Assembly (NCBI RefSeq): GCF_900115785.1
Contig: NZ_FOYS01000002.1
Coordinates: 124,001-188,000 of the forward strand
Reading direction: 5' to 3'
Source: Halogeometricum limi
Lineage (GTDB): Archaea > Halobacteriota > Halobacteria > Halobacteriales > Haloferacaceae
Length of the DNA stretch: 64,000 nucleotides
Shown here: in pieces, positions 53,226 through 61,614 of the stretch
Layout of the letters: every line of letters starts with the position of its first letter
Numbering within the stretch: the stretch's first letter is position 1
Translations under genes and position numbers: made by a program
Notes under the pieces: generated by a model
Told to the model about the DNA's origin: nothing
The model's input: only the letters and a program-made list of their open reading frames with translations
Databases searched by the model: none

Positions 53226-53519
53226 TCGAACGTCGCCGTCGAACGCCGCCGAAGGAGGTGCGTCCGTTCGGCCGCCTCGCTCTCCGAACGCCGCCTACAC
53301 CCGCTTTTCAGAACTCACCTACACCCGCTTTTCAGAACTCACCTGCATCCGCTTTTCAGAACGCCCTCAGTCGCTCTCCTGGCCTCGCCTTCTCACCCTC
53401 CCACTACCCCGTGTCGGGAGCGGCGCTTCCGACGACCACGGACCGAGAGAACGACGCCGTTCGGAGCCGATTTCGCGGTCGGCGCGGGGTTTACCCCGTC
53501 TGAGGACGTAGGGAGGGCA
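53226..53519 (+). other. 294-bp gene-free stretch with tandem repeats
   Basis: No gene with haloarchaeal codon use is seen. The stretch holds three 24-bp tandem repeats (53294-53365) and, near its end, GGGGTTTACCCC (about 53488-53499), a palindromic TATA-containing promoter about 25-30 bp before the UPF0058 ATG. Confidence 0.5.
53294..53365 (+). repeat. Three 24-bp direct repeats
   Basis: CCTACACCCGCTTTTCAGAA plus CTCA occurs at 53294-53317 and 53318-53341 without change, and at 53342-53365 with a few changes. The units abut with no spacer. Multiples of three keep any frame, but no gene is evident. Confidence 0.85.
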
Positions 53520-53768
53520 ATGAAGAAGAACGAACTCGTCCACGTCCACTCGCTGTTGACGTGCGTGGCCGAGGACTTCGTCGAACGCGGCGTCGTCGAA
53601 CCGGAGGCGTTCGCACCGTATCGGGCGCTCGGCGTCTCTCCCATGTCGCTTCGCGCCTCTCGTGACGACCACGAGGCGGCCGTTCGAGTCCTCGCGGAGA
53701 TACTCTCGACGGCGGCGCGCGGCCAGACCGACCGACCGGCGTCCGAGAGCGAACCGGTCTCCTCCTGA
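53520..53768 (+). CDS. UPF0058 family protein
   Basis: The 82-residue helical protein (MKKNELVHVHSLLTCVAEDF...) matches the archaeal UPF0058 family, small helical proteins of unknown function. The N-terminal His/Glu pattern ELVHVHSLL is the most conserved part. A TATA-like element inside GGGGTTTACCCC lies 25-30 bp upstream and suggests a leaderless start. Confidence 0.75.
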   Translation: MKKNELVHVHSLLTCVAEDFVERGVVEPEAFAPYRALGVSPMSLRASRDDHEAAVRVLAEILSTAARGQTDRPASESEPVSS

Positions 53769-53842
53769 CGGCGACGCCGCGGGCCGTTCGTCTCCGACCG
53801 AGACCCGACGATACAAGACGGCCCCCGACGACGTGACCGTAC

Positions 53843-55591
53843 ATGCGACTGCAGGACTACTGGGGGGTCGGTCCGAAGACGAGTGAACGACTCCGCGAGA
53901 CGCTCGGCGTCGAACGCGCCGTCTCGGCCATCGAGAGCGCCGACATCAGGACGCTCGCCGAGGCCGGCCTCCCCCGCGGACGAGCGGTCAGAATCCTCCG
54001 CCGGGCGAACGGCGCGAGCGGAATGGACGCGCTGGGGACGCGCGACGTCCACGAGGTGTACGACGACCTGACGACGCTCGCGAGCGAGTACGCCGTCACC
54101 GCCCACGCGGCGGACCGCATCCGCGTCCTCACGCCCCTCGAACACGCCGAAGAGCGCGACGCCCGCTTAGACGACGTCCTCGCCGCCCGCGACGCGTGGG
54201 TGGCGCTCGACGACGAGGCCAGAGCGGCCGTCCTCGACGCCTTCGAACGGTACGACGACGCCGGCGGGACCGACCGCGCGGCCGTCGAGGCGGCCCTCTC
54301 GCTTCGCGGTGCGGGACTCCGCGGGACGACGTTCGCCGCCCTCGACGGCGTCGACGACGACGCACTGCGCGACGCCGCCGGTGCGCTCGGATACGTCGAC
54401 GCCGACGGCGACGTCGCGGCGGGTGCCGACGAGGAACTCGACCGCCTCCGCGCGCGACTCGACACCGTCGAGGAACTGGAGAACGGGTCGCTGGACGTGC
54501 TCGAAGCCGTCCGCTCGCGCGGCGTGCGCAGTCTCGACGAGTTCCGCTCGGCGTTCGTAGAGTACGTCGCCCGCGAGACCGACCTCGGACGCGGCCGCAT
54601 CGAGGCGGCGACGACGGACGACGCGTACGACGAGGCTGACTTCGCCTCCACGACGCTCCGAACGCTCGTCGAGGAGTTACGCGAGGACGTCGCCGAGCGA
54701 GAAGAAGCCGTCGCGGCCGAGTTGGCGGCCGACGTGGAGGCCGCGCGGGCCGACGTCGACGCGGCCGTCACCGCCGTCTCCGACATCGCCTTCGAACTCT
54801 CCTTGGGTCGGTTCGCGGCCGAACACGACCTGACGCGCCCCGCCCTCGTCTCGGACGGACTGGCCGTCGTCGGCGCGCGGAACCTGACGCTCTCGGGCGA
54901 GGCCGAACCCATCTCCTACGCCGTCGGAACCCACGGACTCGTCGGCGGGTCGCCGACGCCGCCCAGCGGTGACCGCGTGGCCGTCCTGACGGGGGCGAAC
55001 TCCGGCGGGAAGACGACGCTGTTGGAGACGCTGTGTCAGGTCGCCCTCCTCGCGTCGATGGGGCTTCCCGTCCCCGCCGAGGAGGCGGAAGTCGGCGACT
55101 TCGACACCGTCGTCTTCCACCGCCGACACGCGAGTTTCAACGCGGGCGTCCTCGAATCGACGCTGAAGTCCATCGTCCCACCGCTCTCCTCCGGGGGCAG
55201 GACGCTGATGCTCGTCGACGAGTTCGAGGCCATCACCGAACCCGGGCGGGCGGCCGACCTGCTGAACGGCCTCGTCTCGCTGACGGTCAGACAGGACGCA
55301 CTCGGCGTCTACGTGACGCACCTCGCCGACGACCTGAGTCCCCTCCCCGACGAAGCGCGTATCGACGGTATCTTCGCGGAAGGACTGACAGATGAGTTGG
55401 CGCTCCGCGTGGACTACCAACCGCGGTTCGGCACCGTCGGCAAGTCGACGCCGGAGTTCATCGTCTCTCGACTCGTCGCTAACGCGAGCGACCGCGCGGA
55501 GCGACAGGGCTTCGAGGCGCTGGCGGCCGCCGTCGGCGAAGAGGCGGTCCAGCAGACGCTGTCGGACGTCGAGACGGACACGCGGTCCTGA
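53843..55591 (+). CDS. MutS-related ATPase with N-terminal helix-hairpin-helix
   Basis: The 582-residue protein starts with an HhH DNA-binding region (residues about 1-60, WGVGPKTSERLRETLG and AGLPRGRAVRIL). A long helical lever/clamp-like region (70-310) follows, then a MutS-type ABC ATPase with Walker A GANSGGKTT (Gly384-Thr392) and Walker B LMLVDEFEA (Asp459-Glu460). Mismatch-recognition domains I and connector II of bacterial MutS are missing, and no Smr nuclease is seen. It may bind branched DNA or act in recombination rather than in mismatch recognition. It is monocistronic or paired with UPF0058. Confidence 0.82.
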   Translation: MRLQDYWGVGPKTSERLRETLGVERAVSAIESADIRTLAEAGLPRGRAVRILRRANGASGMDALGTRDVHEVYDDLTTLASEYAVTAHAADRIRVLTPLEHAEERDARLDDVLAARDAWVALDDEARAAVLDAFERYDDAGGTDRAAVEAALSLRGAGLRGTTFAALDGVDDDALRDAAGALGYVDADGDVAAGADEELDRLRARLDTVEELENGSLDVLEAVRSRGVRSLDEFRSAFVEYVARETDLGRGRIEAATTDDAYDEADFASTTLRTLVEELREDVAEREEAVAAELAADVEAARADVDAAVTAVSDIAFELSLGRFAAEHDLTRPALVSDGLAVVGARNLTLSGEAEPISYAVGTHGLVGGSPTPPSGDRVAVLTGANSGGKTTLLETLCQVALLASMGLPVPAEEAEVGDFDTVVFHRRHASFNAGVLESTLKSIVPPLSSGGRTLMLVDEFEAITEPGRAADLLNGLVSLTVRQDALGVYVTHLADDLSPLPDEARIDGIFAEGLTDELALRVDYQPRFGTVGKSTPEFIVSRLVANASDRAERQGFEALAAAVGEEAVQQTLSDVETDTRS

Positions 55592-55627
55592 GACGGGGAG
55601 TCGCGGTGTGACGGGACGACGCCCCGA

Positions 55628-55867
55628 CTACCGCATCTCTTCGAGGCCGACGAACGCGTCGAGGTCGGCGGACAGCCACGCGGCCATCCGGTCGAGACAG
55701 CGGTCTCGGCGCGGATACATCGTACACCGGTCCGGCTCGCCTTCGTGGGCGACGACCACGCTGTGGAGGTCGTAGTCTCGCCCGTCGATTGCGTGCGCTG
55801 GACCGGTCTCCCCCCCGGTCGGTCGCTGCGATTCGGTCCCCCCCTTCGGTGCGGGTGATTCGGACAT
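55628..55867 (-). CDS. DUF7511 family protein
   Basis: The 79-residue protein has a polar N terminus and the DUF7511 core YDLHSVVVAHEGEPDRCTMYP, ending in WLSADLDAFVGLEEMR. It has no predicted membrane segment. It converges with the MutS-related gene. The function is unknown. Confidence 0.75.
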   Translation of the reverse strand: MSESPAPKGGTESQRPTGGETGPAHAIDGRDYDLHSVVVAHEGEPDRCTMYPRRDRCLDRMAAWLSADLDAFVGLEEMR

Positions 55868-56049
55868 ATGCGTCCTCGTCTACAGAACTATCGTTCGCGA
55901 CACATAACCCCTACTAAGTTACCTCAATAGTTCCTCGAAAACTATCTACTGCTCTCGATATTCTCGTCGAGGACTAGATCCGTCGCTCGGGCGGACGAGG
56001 CGTTCGTTCGACCCTGACGTTTTTCGGTGTTCACCTCAGAGAGGGGGGT
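55868..56049. promoter_or_regulatory. 182-bp divergent region
   Basis: This A/T-rich region separates the DUF7511 and CRTAC1 genes. TAGTTCCTCGA near 55927 and TCGAGGACTA near 55966 form an imperfect inverted repeat about 30 bp apart. CGTTTTTCGG (about 56018-56027) and GAGGGGGG just before the ATG at 56050 may be the TATA box and ribosome site of the CRTAC1 gene. Confidence 0.4.
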
Positions 56050-57426
56050 ATGTTCGAGGACCGTTCCGGCCGCCTCCCCGATAGGACGCCGTTCAAGGGT
56101 TACGGCGCGGCCGTGACGACCGGACCGGACGGCCCTCGCGTCTTCGTTGGCGGGTACGGAACCGACAACCGCGTCCTCGCCGCGGAGGGAACGACCGGAC
56201 TGGCGGACGCCACGCCGGAGTCGCTCACGGACCCGCACGGCCACGCGTTCGGCGTCGTCGCCGCCGACGTGGACGCCGACGGCGAGGAGGAGGTGTACGT
56301 CCACAACAGCGACGCCTACGGCGGCATCGCCACGGAGATGGACCGCCTGTACGACCCGACGCCGACGGGGTGGCGGGACGTCTTCGCCCTCCCGGTGAAC
56401 GCGGGCCGCGAGAACGTCCGCGCCGGGCGGTCGGTGGCGGCCGTCGACCGTCTCGGGACCGGTCGGTACGGTCTTCTCCTCGCGTGCTACGGGGCCCCGA
56501 TGCGCTTCTACGAACTCGGCGACGACGGCGAGGTAACCGACCTGGCCGAGTCCGTCGGCGTCGACTTCCTCACTGGCGGGCGTTCGCTCGTCCCCGGACC
56601 CATCGTCTCGGACCGCACGGACGTGTTCGTCGGGAACGAACGCGGGCCGAACTACCTCCTCCGGAACGACGGTGGACACTTCACCGACGTCGCTCCCGAC
56701 TTCGGGTTAGACGCCCGCGACGAACACGCCCGCGGCGTCGCCCTCGTCGACCCGGACGGCGACGGCCGGTTCGACCTCGTGGTCGGCAACTGGGAGGGGC
56801 CGAACCGAATCTTCGAGCGTCGCGGCGACTCGTTCGTCGACGTCGCGCCCGAGGAGTGGGCGACGCCGACGCGGACGCGGACCGTCATCGCGGCCGACTT
56901 CGACAACGACGGCCGCTGTGAGGTGTTCACGAACGCGATGGGCGCGCCGAATCGCCTGCTCCGCCGCCGGGACGGAGAGTGGCAGGGCACCGACCCCGGG
57001 GCCGCCAGAGAACCTCGTGGCCTCGGAACCGGGGCGACCATCTGCGACGTGGACGGCGACGGAACGCTCGAACTGTTCGTCGTCCACGGCGAAATCGGGT
57101 CGCAACCGCTGTCGATGTACGCCGCACCGACCGACAACGCGTGGCTTCGCGTCCGTCCGCTGACCGAACACGGCGCGCCCGCGCGCAACGCCGTCGTCTC
57201 GTTGACGACCGACCGCGGCACCCAGACGCGTCTCGTCTGCGGCGGGTCGGGCTATCTCTGCCAGACCGAACCGGTCGCGCACTTCGGCCTCGGCGGCGAC
57301 ACCGCGCCGTTCGCAGACCCGCGGGAGATTCGCGTCAGGTGGCCGGACGGCCGCGAACGGGTCGTCGAGACGCGAGCGACGGAGACCGAACTGACGGTCT
57401 CGCATCCGGCGACCCGCGAGACGTGA
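56050..57426 (+). CDS. CRTAC1-like FG-GAP/VCBS repeat protein
   Basis: The 458-residue protein is a beta propeller of FG-GAP-like repeats. Calcium-type loops include VDADGEEEVYV, VDPDGDGRFDLVVGNWEG, FDNDGRCEVFTN and VDGDGTLELFVV, followed by an ASPIC/UnbV-like C-terminal domain (VRPLTEHGAPARNAVVSLTTDRG and HFGLGGDT). This is the CRTAC1 layout. No signal peptide, Tat motif or membrane anchor is visible although relatives are mostly extracellular, so either it is cytoplasmic or exported by an unusual route. Confidence 0.78.
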   Translation: MFEDRSGRLPDRTPFKGYGAAVTTGPDGPRVFVGGYGTDNRVLAAEGTTGLADATPESLTDPHGHAFGVVAADVDADGEEEVYVHNSDAYGGIATEMDRLYDPTPTGWRDVFALPVNAGRENVRAGRSVAAVDRLGTGRYGLLLACYGAPMRFYELGDDGEVTDLAESVGVDFLTGGRSLVPGPIVSDRTDVFVGNERGPNYLLRNDGGHFTDVAPDFGLDARDEHARGVALVDPDGDGRFDLVVGNWEGPNRIFERRGDSFVDVAPEEWATPTRTRTVIAADFDNDGRCEVFTNAMGAPNRLLRRRDGEWQGTDPGAAREPRGLGTGATICDVDGDGTLELFVVHGEIGSQPLSMYAAPTDNAWLRVRPLTEHGAPARNAVVSLTTDRGTQTRLVCGGSGYLCQTEPVAHFGLGGDTAPFADPREIRVRWPDGRERVVETRATETELTVSHPATRET

Positions 57427-57483
57427 GGCAAGTTCCGCCACCTGAGTCGGAGTGAAGTGCGTCCGGCGAGTCTCGTCGGAGAG

Positions 57484-57666
57484 ATGGTAGACCCGACGTC
57501 CGACCTCGGGGAGGATATCGACGAAGCGGACGCACCGACCTGTGCAAACTGTGGCGACCCAATCGTTCAGTCGCCGACGCATCGCGTCGTCACGTGGGTG
57601 GAAGACGGCCGCGTCCAGCATCGCCACTTCTGTTCGGACGACTGCCGCGACGCGTTCGCGGAGTAA
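57484..57666 (+). CDS. Small zinc-binding protein (DUF7576-like)
   Basis: The 60-residue protein has CANC near residue 20 and HFCSDDCRDAF near the end, a four-ligand site resembling TRASH/MYM-type fingers. The start MVDPTSDLGEDIDEAD is the typical opening of a haloarchaeal small zinc protein family that I believe is DUF7576. It converges with the helicase gene; the function is unknown. Confidence 0.7.
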   Translation: MVDPTSDLGEDIDEADAPTCANCGDPIVQSPTHRVVTWVEDGRVQHRHFCSDDCRDAFAE

Positions 57667-57695
57667 CGCCGCTCGTCGGCGCACTCGCCCGCCGG

Positions 57696-60047
57696 CTACT
57701 CGACGGACGACCAGAACCGCTCGACGCCGAACCGGAGCATGTCCGGACTGACCGGCGAGAACTCGTCTCGCTCCTCCGCGGGGAAGTACTCGCGCACGCT
57801 GTTCCACGAGTCGCGAGCGTAGCGTGCGTCCACGAACGCGCGGATGCCCACCTCGTCGGACCCGCGGATGACGCGTCCGATGGCCTGTCTGGCCTTCCGG
57901 ACGGCCGGGACGGTGAGGGCCGCCTCGAACCCGTCGCCGAACTTTCTATCGTACGCCGTCTTCACCGCCCGCGTTCGGGGACTCGACGTGTTAATGATGG
58001 GGACGCCGCAGACGACGGCCGCCGACAGTCTGTCGCCGCGGTAGTCGACTCCTTCGGTGAGGGTGCCGCGCAGACTCGTCACGAGCACCTTCTCCTCGCC
58101 GCCGAAGAAGTCGGCTTTCAGTCGCTCCGTGGCCCCGTCGTCGGACGCCTCGTCCAAGAGGACGGTCTTCGTGAGTCGAGAGTCGAGTTCGCCCGCCATC
58201 CACTCGGCCTCGGCGTAACTCGGCATCCCGACGAGGACGTTCCCCGGCGAACGCGCTATCTCGGCGCAGGCGTCGACGTACGCCCGTCGCGTCTCGTTCT
58301 CCTCGCCGGGCGGCCCGCGGTTCTCGTAGGTGAACTTCGGCACGTCGACTGCGAACGACGCGCGATTTTCCTCCGGGAAGCCGAGTCCGTACGTCCGTCC
58401 GACGACGGGGCGTCCGTCCGCTTCGAGGGCGTTCAGCCCCGTCACCTCCCGGAACACGTCGAGGGGTTCGAGCGTCGCGGACATGAGGACGCCGCCGCCG
58501 AACTCGCCCAGTCGCTCGGCGATGGCGTCGCCCGGGACGCAGTTGTGAAGCGCGAGATGGGCGTTGTACGCGCGCCGCCACGAGTCTTCTCTGGCCGTCT
58601 CGTCCCACGTCCGGTCGAGTTCTATCTCGCGGAAGTAGCCGGTGTGGTCCGCCCGCGCCCAGTTCGCGAGGAGACGACCCACGCCGGGCGCGGCGCGGCG
58701 TCTGTCCTCCTCCTCGGCGCTGTTCAGGACGCGGGCGACGACGGCGCCGACCGTCTCGGCGCGGACCCACGTCCCCTCGTCGTAGCCCTCGGAGTCGGCC
58801 CACGCGGTCAACTCGTCCTCGCCCGGTTCTTCGGGGTCTCGCAGCGGAATCTCGTCGTCGTGCAGACGGGTGAGGTCCGCTCGCCAGTCGGGGAGCGTCC
58901 GGTCCAAGTGCGCGGTCACCCGCCGGTCGAGTTCCTCGCGCACGTCGCGCACGAAGTCGCGCGTCTCCTTCAGTTCGCGGAGGGTCACGTCGCTGTCTTC
59001 GAGTTCGCCGCGGACGAGGTCCGCGTCCGCCGTCTCCTTCCCGTCGCTCTCGAACTCGACGGGTTGGATGACGCGCGTCAACTCGTTCTCCGCGTCGCGG
59101 AGGGTGGCGTCGCCGACGCCGTCGCTGACGAGTTCGCGGACGCGCGGTTCGAGCATGTGCGCCTCGTCGCAGACGACGAACGTCGAGTCGTCGACGAGTG
59201 CGCCCGTGAACGACCCCACCGTCGTCGGGTCGAACGCGTGGTAGTAGTTTCCGACGACGACTTCGACATGGGGGAGGACCGCGCCCATCACCGAGTGCGG
59301 GCAGGTGCCGTACCCCGCCGCGAGACGGACCAACTCGTCGGTGTCGACGAGACCCAACTCCGTCACGTCGAACGGGACGGCTTCCACGGGGTCGCCGTCC
59401 TCCGGCAGGTCGTCGAGGTACGTCGCGTAGAACGGACAGTACTCGGTGTCCTCGTACTCGGCCGTCTCCGGGAGGTACGGCGTCGGTTCGCCCGCCGTCT
59501 CCAGATAGTTCGGGCCGCTCCCGGAACTCCCGGTGTCGAGCAGTCCCGTCTGGGCCGCTCGCGCTTCCTTCACTAGTTTGCCCGTGGAGGCGAGACCCCC
59601 CTCTCCAACGAGGTTTCGCGTTCGCTCTCTGAGCCCCTCACAGCGGTCGTACACCGTGGTGTCGTCGATACCGGCGACGTTCTCTCTGCTGTACGGGCAG
59701 ACGTCCGCCTTCCCGACGAGGGTGAGTCCGGAGACGGGTCGCCAGTCCTCGGGCAGGCCGTCGTTTATCGTTCGCAGGTCCTCTTCGAACTGTCTGAGCT
59801 GTTGCTTGACGCTCGTGAGGACCAGCACTCGTTCGTACTCCGAATCGGGGTCGCGGACCCGGTCGATACCCGCCGTCAGGGCGAGCATCGTCTTCCCGGT
59901 TCCGCACGCGCCTTCGACGACGAGGAAGCCGTCGTCCTCGGCGACGTCGATGGCCGCCTCGATGCCGTCGGCTTGCTCTGGATACGGTTCGGAGTGGCCG
60001 AACACGGCCTGCCAGTTCACGCGCCTCACTCGCGCCGCGGTGGTCAT
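57696..60047 (-). CDS. XPD/DinG-type Fe-S DNA helicase
   Basis: The 783-residue superfamily 2 helicase has Walker A GACGTGKT (residues 46-53), four cysteines positioned for a 4Fe-4S cluster (Cys117, Cys136, Cys204, Cys249), DEAH at 294-297 and a C-terminal helicase half. That half contains SATLEPLDVF, TSLRGTLTEGVDYRGD and the motif VI region QAIGRVIRGSDEVGIRAF. These features match XPD/Rad3 and DinG helicases that unwind DNA 5' to 3'. The large insertion between motifs Ia and II is the arch/Fe-S region. It is monocistronic. Confidence 0.9.
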   Translation of the reverse strand: MTTAARVRRVNWQAVFGHSEPYPEQADGIEAAIDVAEDDGFLVVEGACGTGKTMLALTAGIDRVRDPDSEYERVLVLTSVKQQLRQFEEDLRTINDGLPEDWRPVSGLTLVGKADVCPYSRENVAGIDDTTVYDRCEGLRERTRNLVGEGGLASTGKLVKEARAAQTGLLDTGSSGSGPNYLETAGEPTPYLPETAEYEDTEYCPFYATYLDDLPEDGDPVEAVPFDVTELGLVDTDELVRLAAGYGTCPHSVMGAVLPHVEVVVGNYYHAFDPTTVGSFTGALVDDSTFVVCDEAHMLEPRVRELVSDGVGDATLRDAENELTRVIQPVEFESDGKETADADLVRGELEDSDVTLRELKETRDFVRDVREELDRRVTAHLDRTLPDWRADLTRLHDDEIPLRDPEEPGEDELTAWADSEGYDEGTWVRAETVGAVVARVLNSAEEEDRRRAAPGVGRLLANWARADHTGYFREIELDRTWDETAREDSWRRAYNAHLALHNCVPGDAIAERLGEFGGGVLMSATLEPLDVFREVTGLNALEADGRPVVGRTYGLGFPEENRASFAVDVPKFTYENRGPPGEENETRRAYVDACAEIARSPGNVLVGMPSYAEAEWMAGELDSRLTKTVLLDEASDDGATERLKADFFGGEEKVLVTSLRGTLTEGVDYRGDRLSAAVVCGVPIINTSSPRTRAVKTAYDRKFGDGFEAALTVPAVRKARQAIGRVIRGSDEVGIRAFVDARYARDSWNSVREYFPAEERDEFSPVSPDMLRFGVERFWSSVE

Positions 60048-60093
60048 AGGGATGTCGGTGCTGGCCGCCTCCCGGTACTTGAACGTTCGCCGC

Positions 60094-61611
60094 CTACGGT
60101 GCCCGCGCCGCCGTCGCGTTCGCGTCGTCCGTCGCGGTTCGGTTCGCGGAGACGGTCGCGTTCGCAGACACCGTCGCGTTCGCGGGAACCGTCGCGTTCG
60201 CAGGCGTCTCGGCGCGCGCGCCGCCCGGCCGCCCGGTCACGGCCGACTCGGGCACGTCGAACGGTCGCGACGCCGCCGACACCGCGGCGTAGGCGTTCAG
60301 GCCGTTCTCTCGACTCGTCCGTTCGAGGATGTACTCCGTCTCGGCGGGCGTGAAATTGCCTTGGGAGGCGACGAGTGCCGCCGCGCCGCCGACGAACGGC
60401 GTCGCCGCGGACGTGCCGTAGAACGCCCCCACCGAGTCCGTCTCGACGCCGTCGGGCGCCGAGAGGTCGACGGTGCCGTCCGCGCCGAGCGAACTGTACG
60501 ACCGGACGGTGTCGTCGGGGCCGACTGCGCCGACGGTGATGATACCCGCGCCCGTCGTCGGCGCGGCGACGCTTCCGACGGCGTCCGTCGTGGCGAGGCG
60601 GTGTCGGGCCGAGAACACCTGTACCGTCCCGGGGTCGGAGACGCCGTCGTGCGCGTAGACGGCGAGGTAGTACTGGCCGCGCGGGACGACGACGTCTATC
60701 GCTTCCATCCCGCCGAACCGTCGCCGCGTCGACTTCGCGACCACCGGGTCGTCCGACCCGGGCAGGTCACGGTAGAGATAGAGGTCGTAGTCGGCCCGCG
60801 AGTCCCACTGCGCCCGGAGCGAGACGCGACCCGAGAGGGGGCCGTCGCCGAGTGCGTTCGCCTGCGTCTCGCCGGCGAACGTCACCCACCCCGACTCGGT
60901 GCCGGTGCCCGACCAGTGGTGGCCGGCATAGTTTCCGGCCGAGGTGACGTAGATGACGCCGTTGTCGATGGCGTACTGCGCCGTCTGCGAGAGACTGGCC
61001 GAGTCGTTCGCCGTCTTCGGGAAGTAACTCCCGGCGTCGACGACGACGTCCACGTCGCGTTCGACCAACCACCGGACGGCGTCGTCGTAGCGGTCGGTCG
61101 TCGGTTCCTCGCCGACGGCGGCGAGGTAGAGCGTCGACTCGGGCGCGGTGTTGGCGACTATCTCGGCGACGGCGGTGCCGTGTCCGGTGTCGACGTTCGC
61201 CCGCCGTCGTCCGCCGAAACGTTCGTGACCGCCGACGCGCGTCTCGATGCTCTCGGCGTCGGAGGCGAACGATTTGCCGACGACGCCGACGGTGACGCCC
61301 GCCCCGGTGACGCCGTGGGTGTGCGCCTCGAACGCGCCGACGGACCGGAGGGCGTCGCGTTGGTCGACCACGCCGAGACGGTCTCGAATCTGTTGTCTCG
61401 TGCGGGCCTCGCGCCGCGTTTCGGCGTCCGGAACCGTCGACTCGGGCACGTCGGCGGTGTCGATGTCGGGGACGTCGTCGCCCGTCGTCGGGTCGATGGT
61501 GCCGCCGGTGAGAAAGACGCTGACCGGGACGAGCGTCGAGACGACGAGGAGGAGGCTCACGACCACGACGGTGGCCTGTCCTCGCGTGTCTGCCGCCGAC
61601 GCGTCACTCAT
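60094..61611 (-). CDS. Membrane-anchored subtilase-family (S8) protein lacking the usual catalytic Asp
   Basis: The 505-residue protein has an N-terminal membrane helix (about 12-35), then a subtilase domain with His144 in GHGT, Asn227 in SAGN and Ser401 in GTSAATP. A PPC-like beta insert (about 255-340) and a C-terminal ANATV repeat tail follow. Where subtilases have VxVxDTG, this protein reads VGVVGKS with Gly112, so the charge-relay Asp is missing unless Asp118 substitutes. It may be a pseudoprotease or binding protein. It starts three bases after a membrane winged-helix regulator and must be co-expressed. Confidence 0.82.
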   Translation of the reverse strand: MSDASAADTRGQATVVVVSLLLVVSTLVPVSVFLTGGTIDPTTGDDVPDIDTADVPESTVPDAETRREARTRQQIRDRLGVVDQRDALRSVGAFEAHTHGVTGAGVTVGVVGKSFASDAESIETRVGGHERFGGRRRANVDTGHGTAVAEIVANTAPESTLYLAAVGEEPTTDRYDDAVRWLVERDVDVVVDAGSYFPKTANDSASLSQTAQYAIDNGVIYVTSAGNYAGHHWSGTGTESGWVTFAGETQANALGDGPLSGRVSLRAQWDSRADYDLYLYRDLPGSDDPVVAKSTRRRFGGMEAIDVVVPRGQYYLAVYAHDGVSDPGTVQVFSARHRLATTDAVGSVAAPTTGAGIITVGAVGPDDTVRSYSSLGADGTVDLSAPDGVETDSVGAFYGTSAATPFVGGAAALVASQGNFTPAETEYILERTSRENGLNAYAAVSAASRPFDVPESAVTGRPGGARAETPANATVPANATVSANATVSANRTATDDANATAARAP

Positions 61612-61614
61612 GGG

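Noticed and set aside
53294-53365. Possible CRISPR repeats
   Set aside because: The three 24-bp units abut with no spacers and no cas gene is present.
53072-53503. Plus-strand ORF containing PAFQNS repeats
   Set aside because: It overlaps DUF7563 out of frame, is Arg/Pro-rich, and its repeats come from the 24-bp tandem DNA repeat.
53857-54912. Long minus-strand ORF rich in Ser and Arg opposite the MutS-related gene
   Set aside because: GC-rich haloarchaeal genes routinely leave the antisense frame open; the plus-strand frame has intact Walker motifs and proper codon bias.
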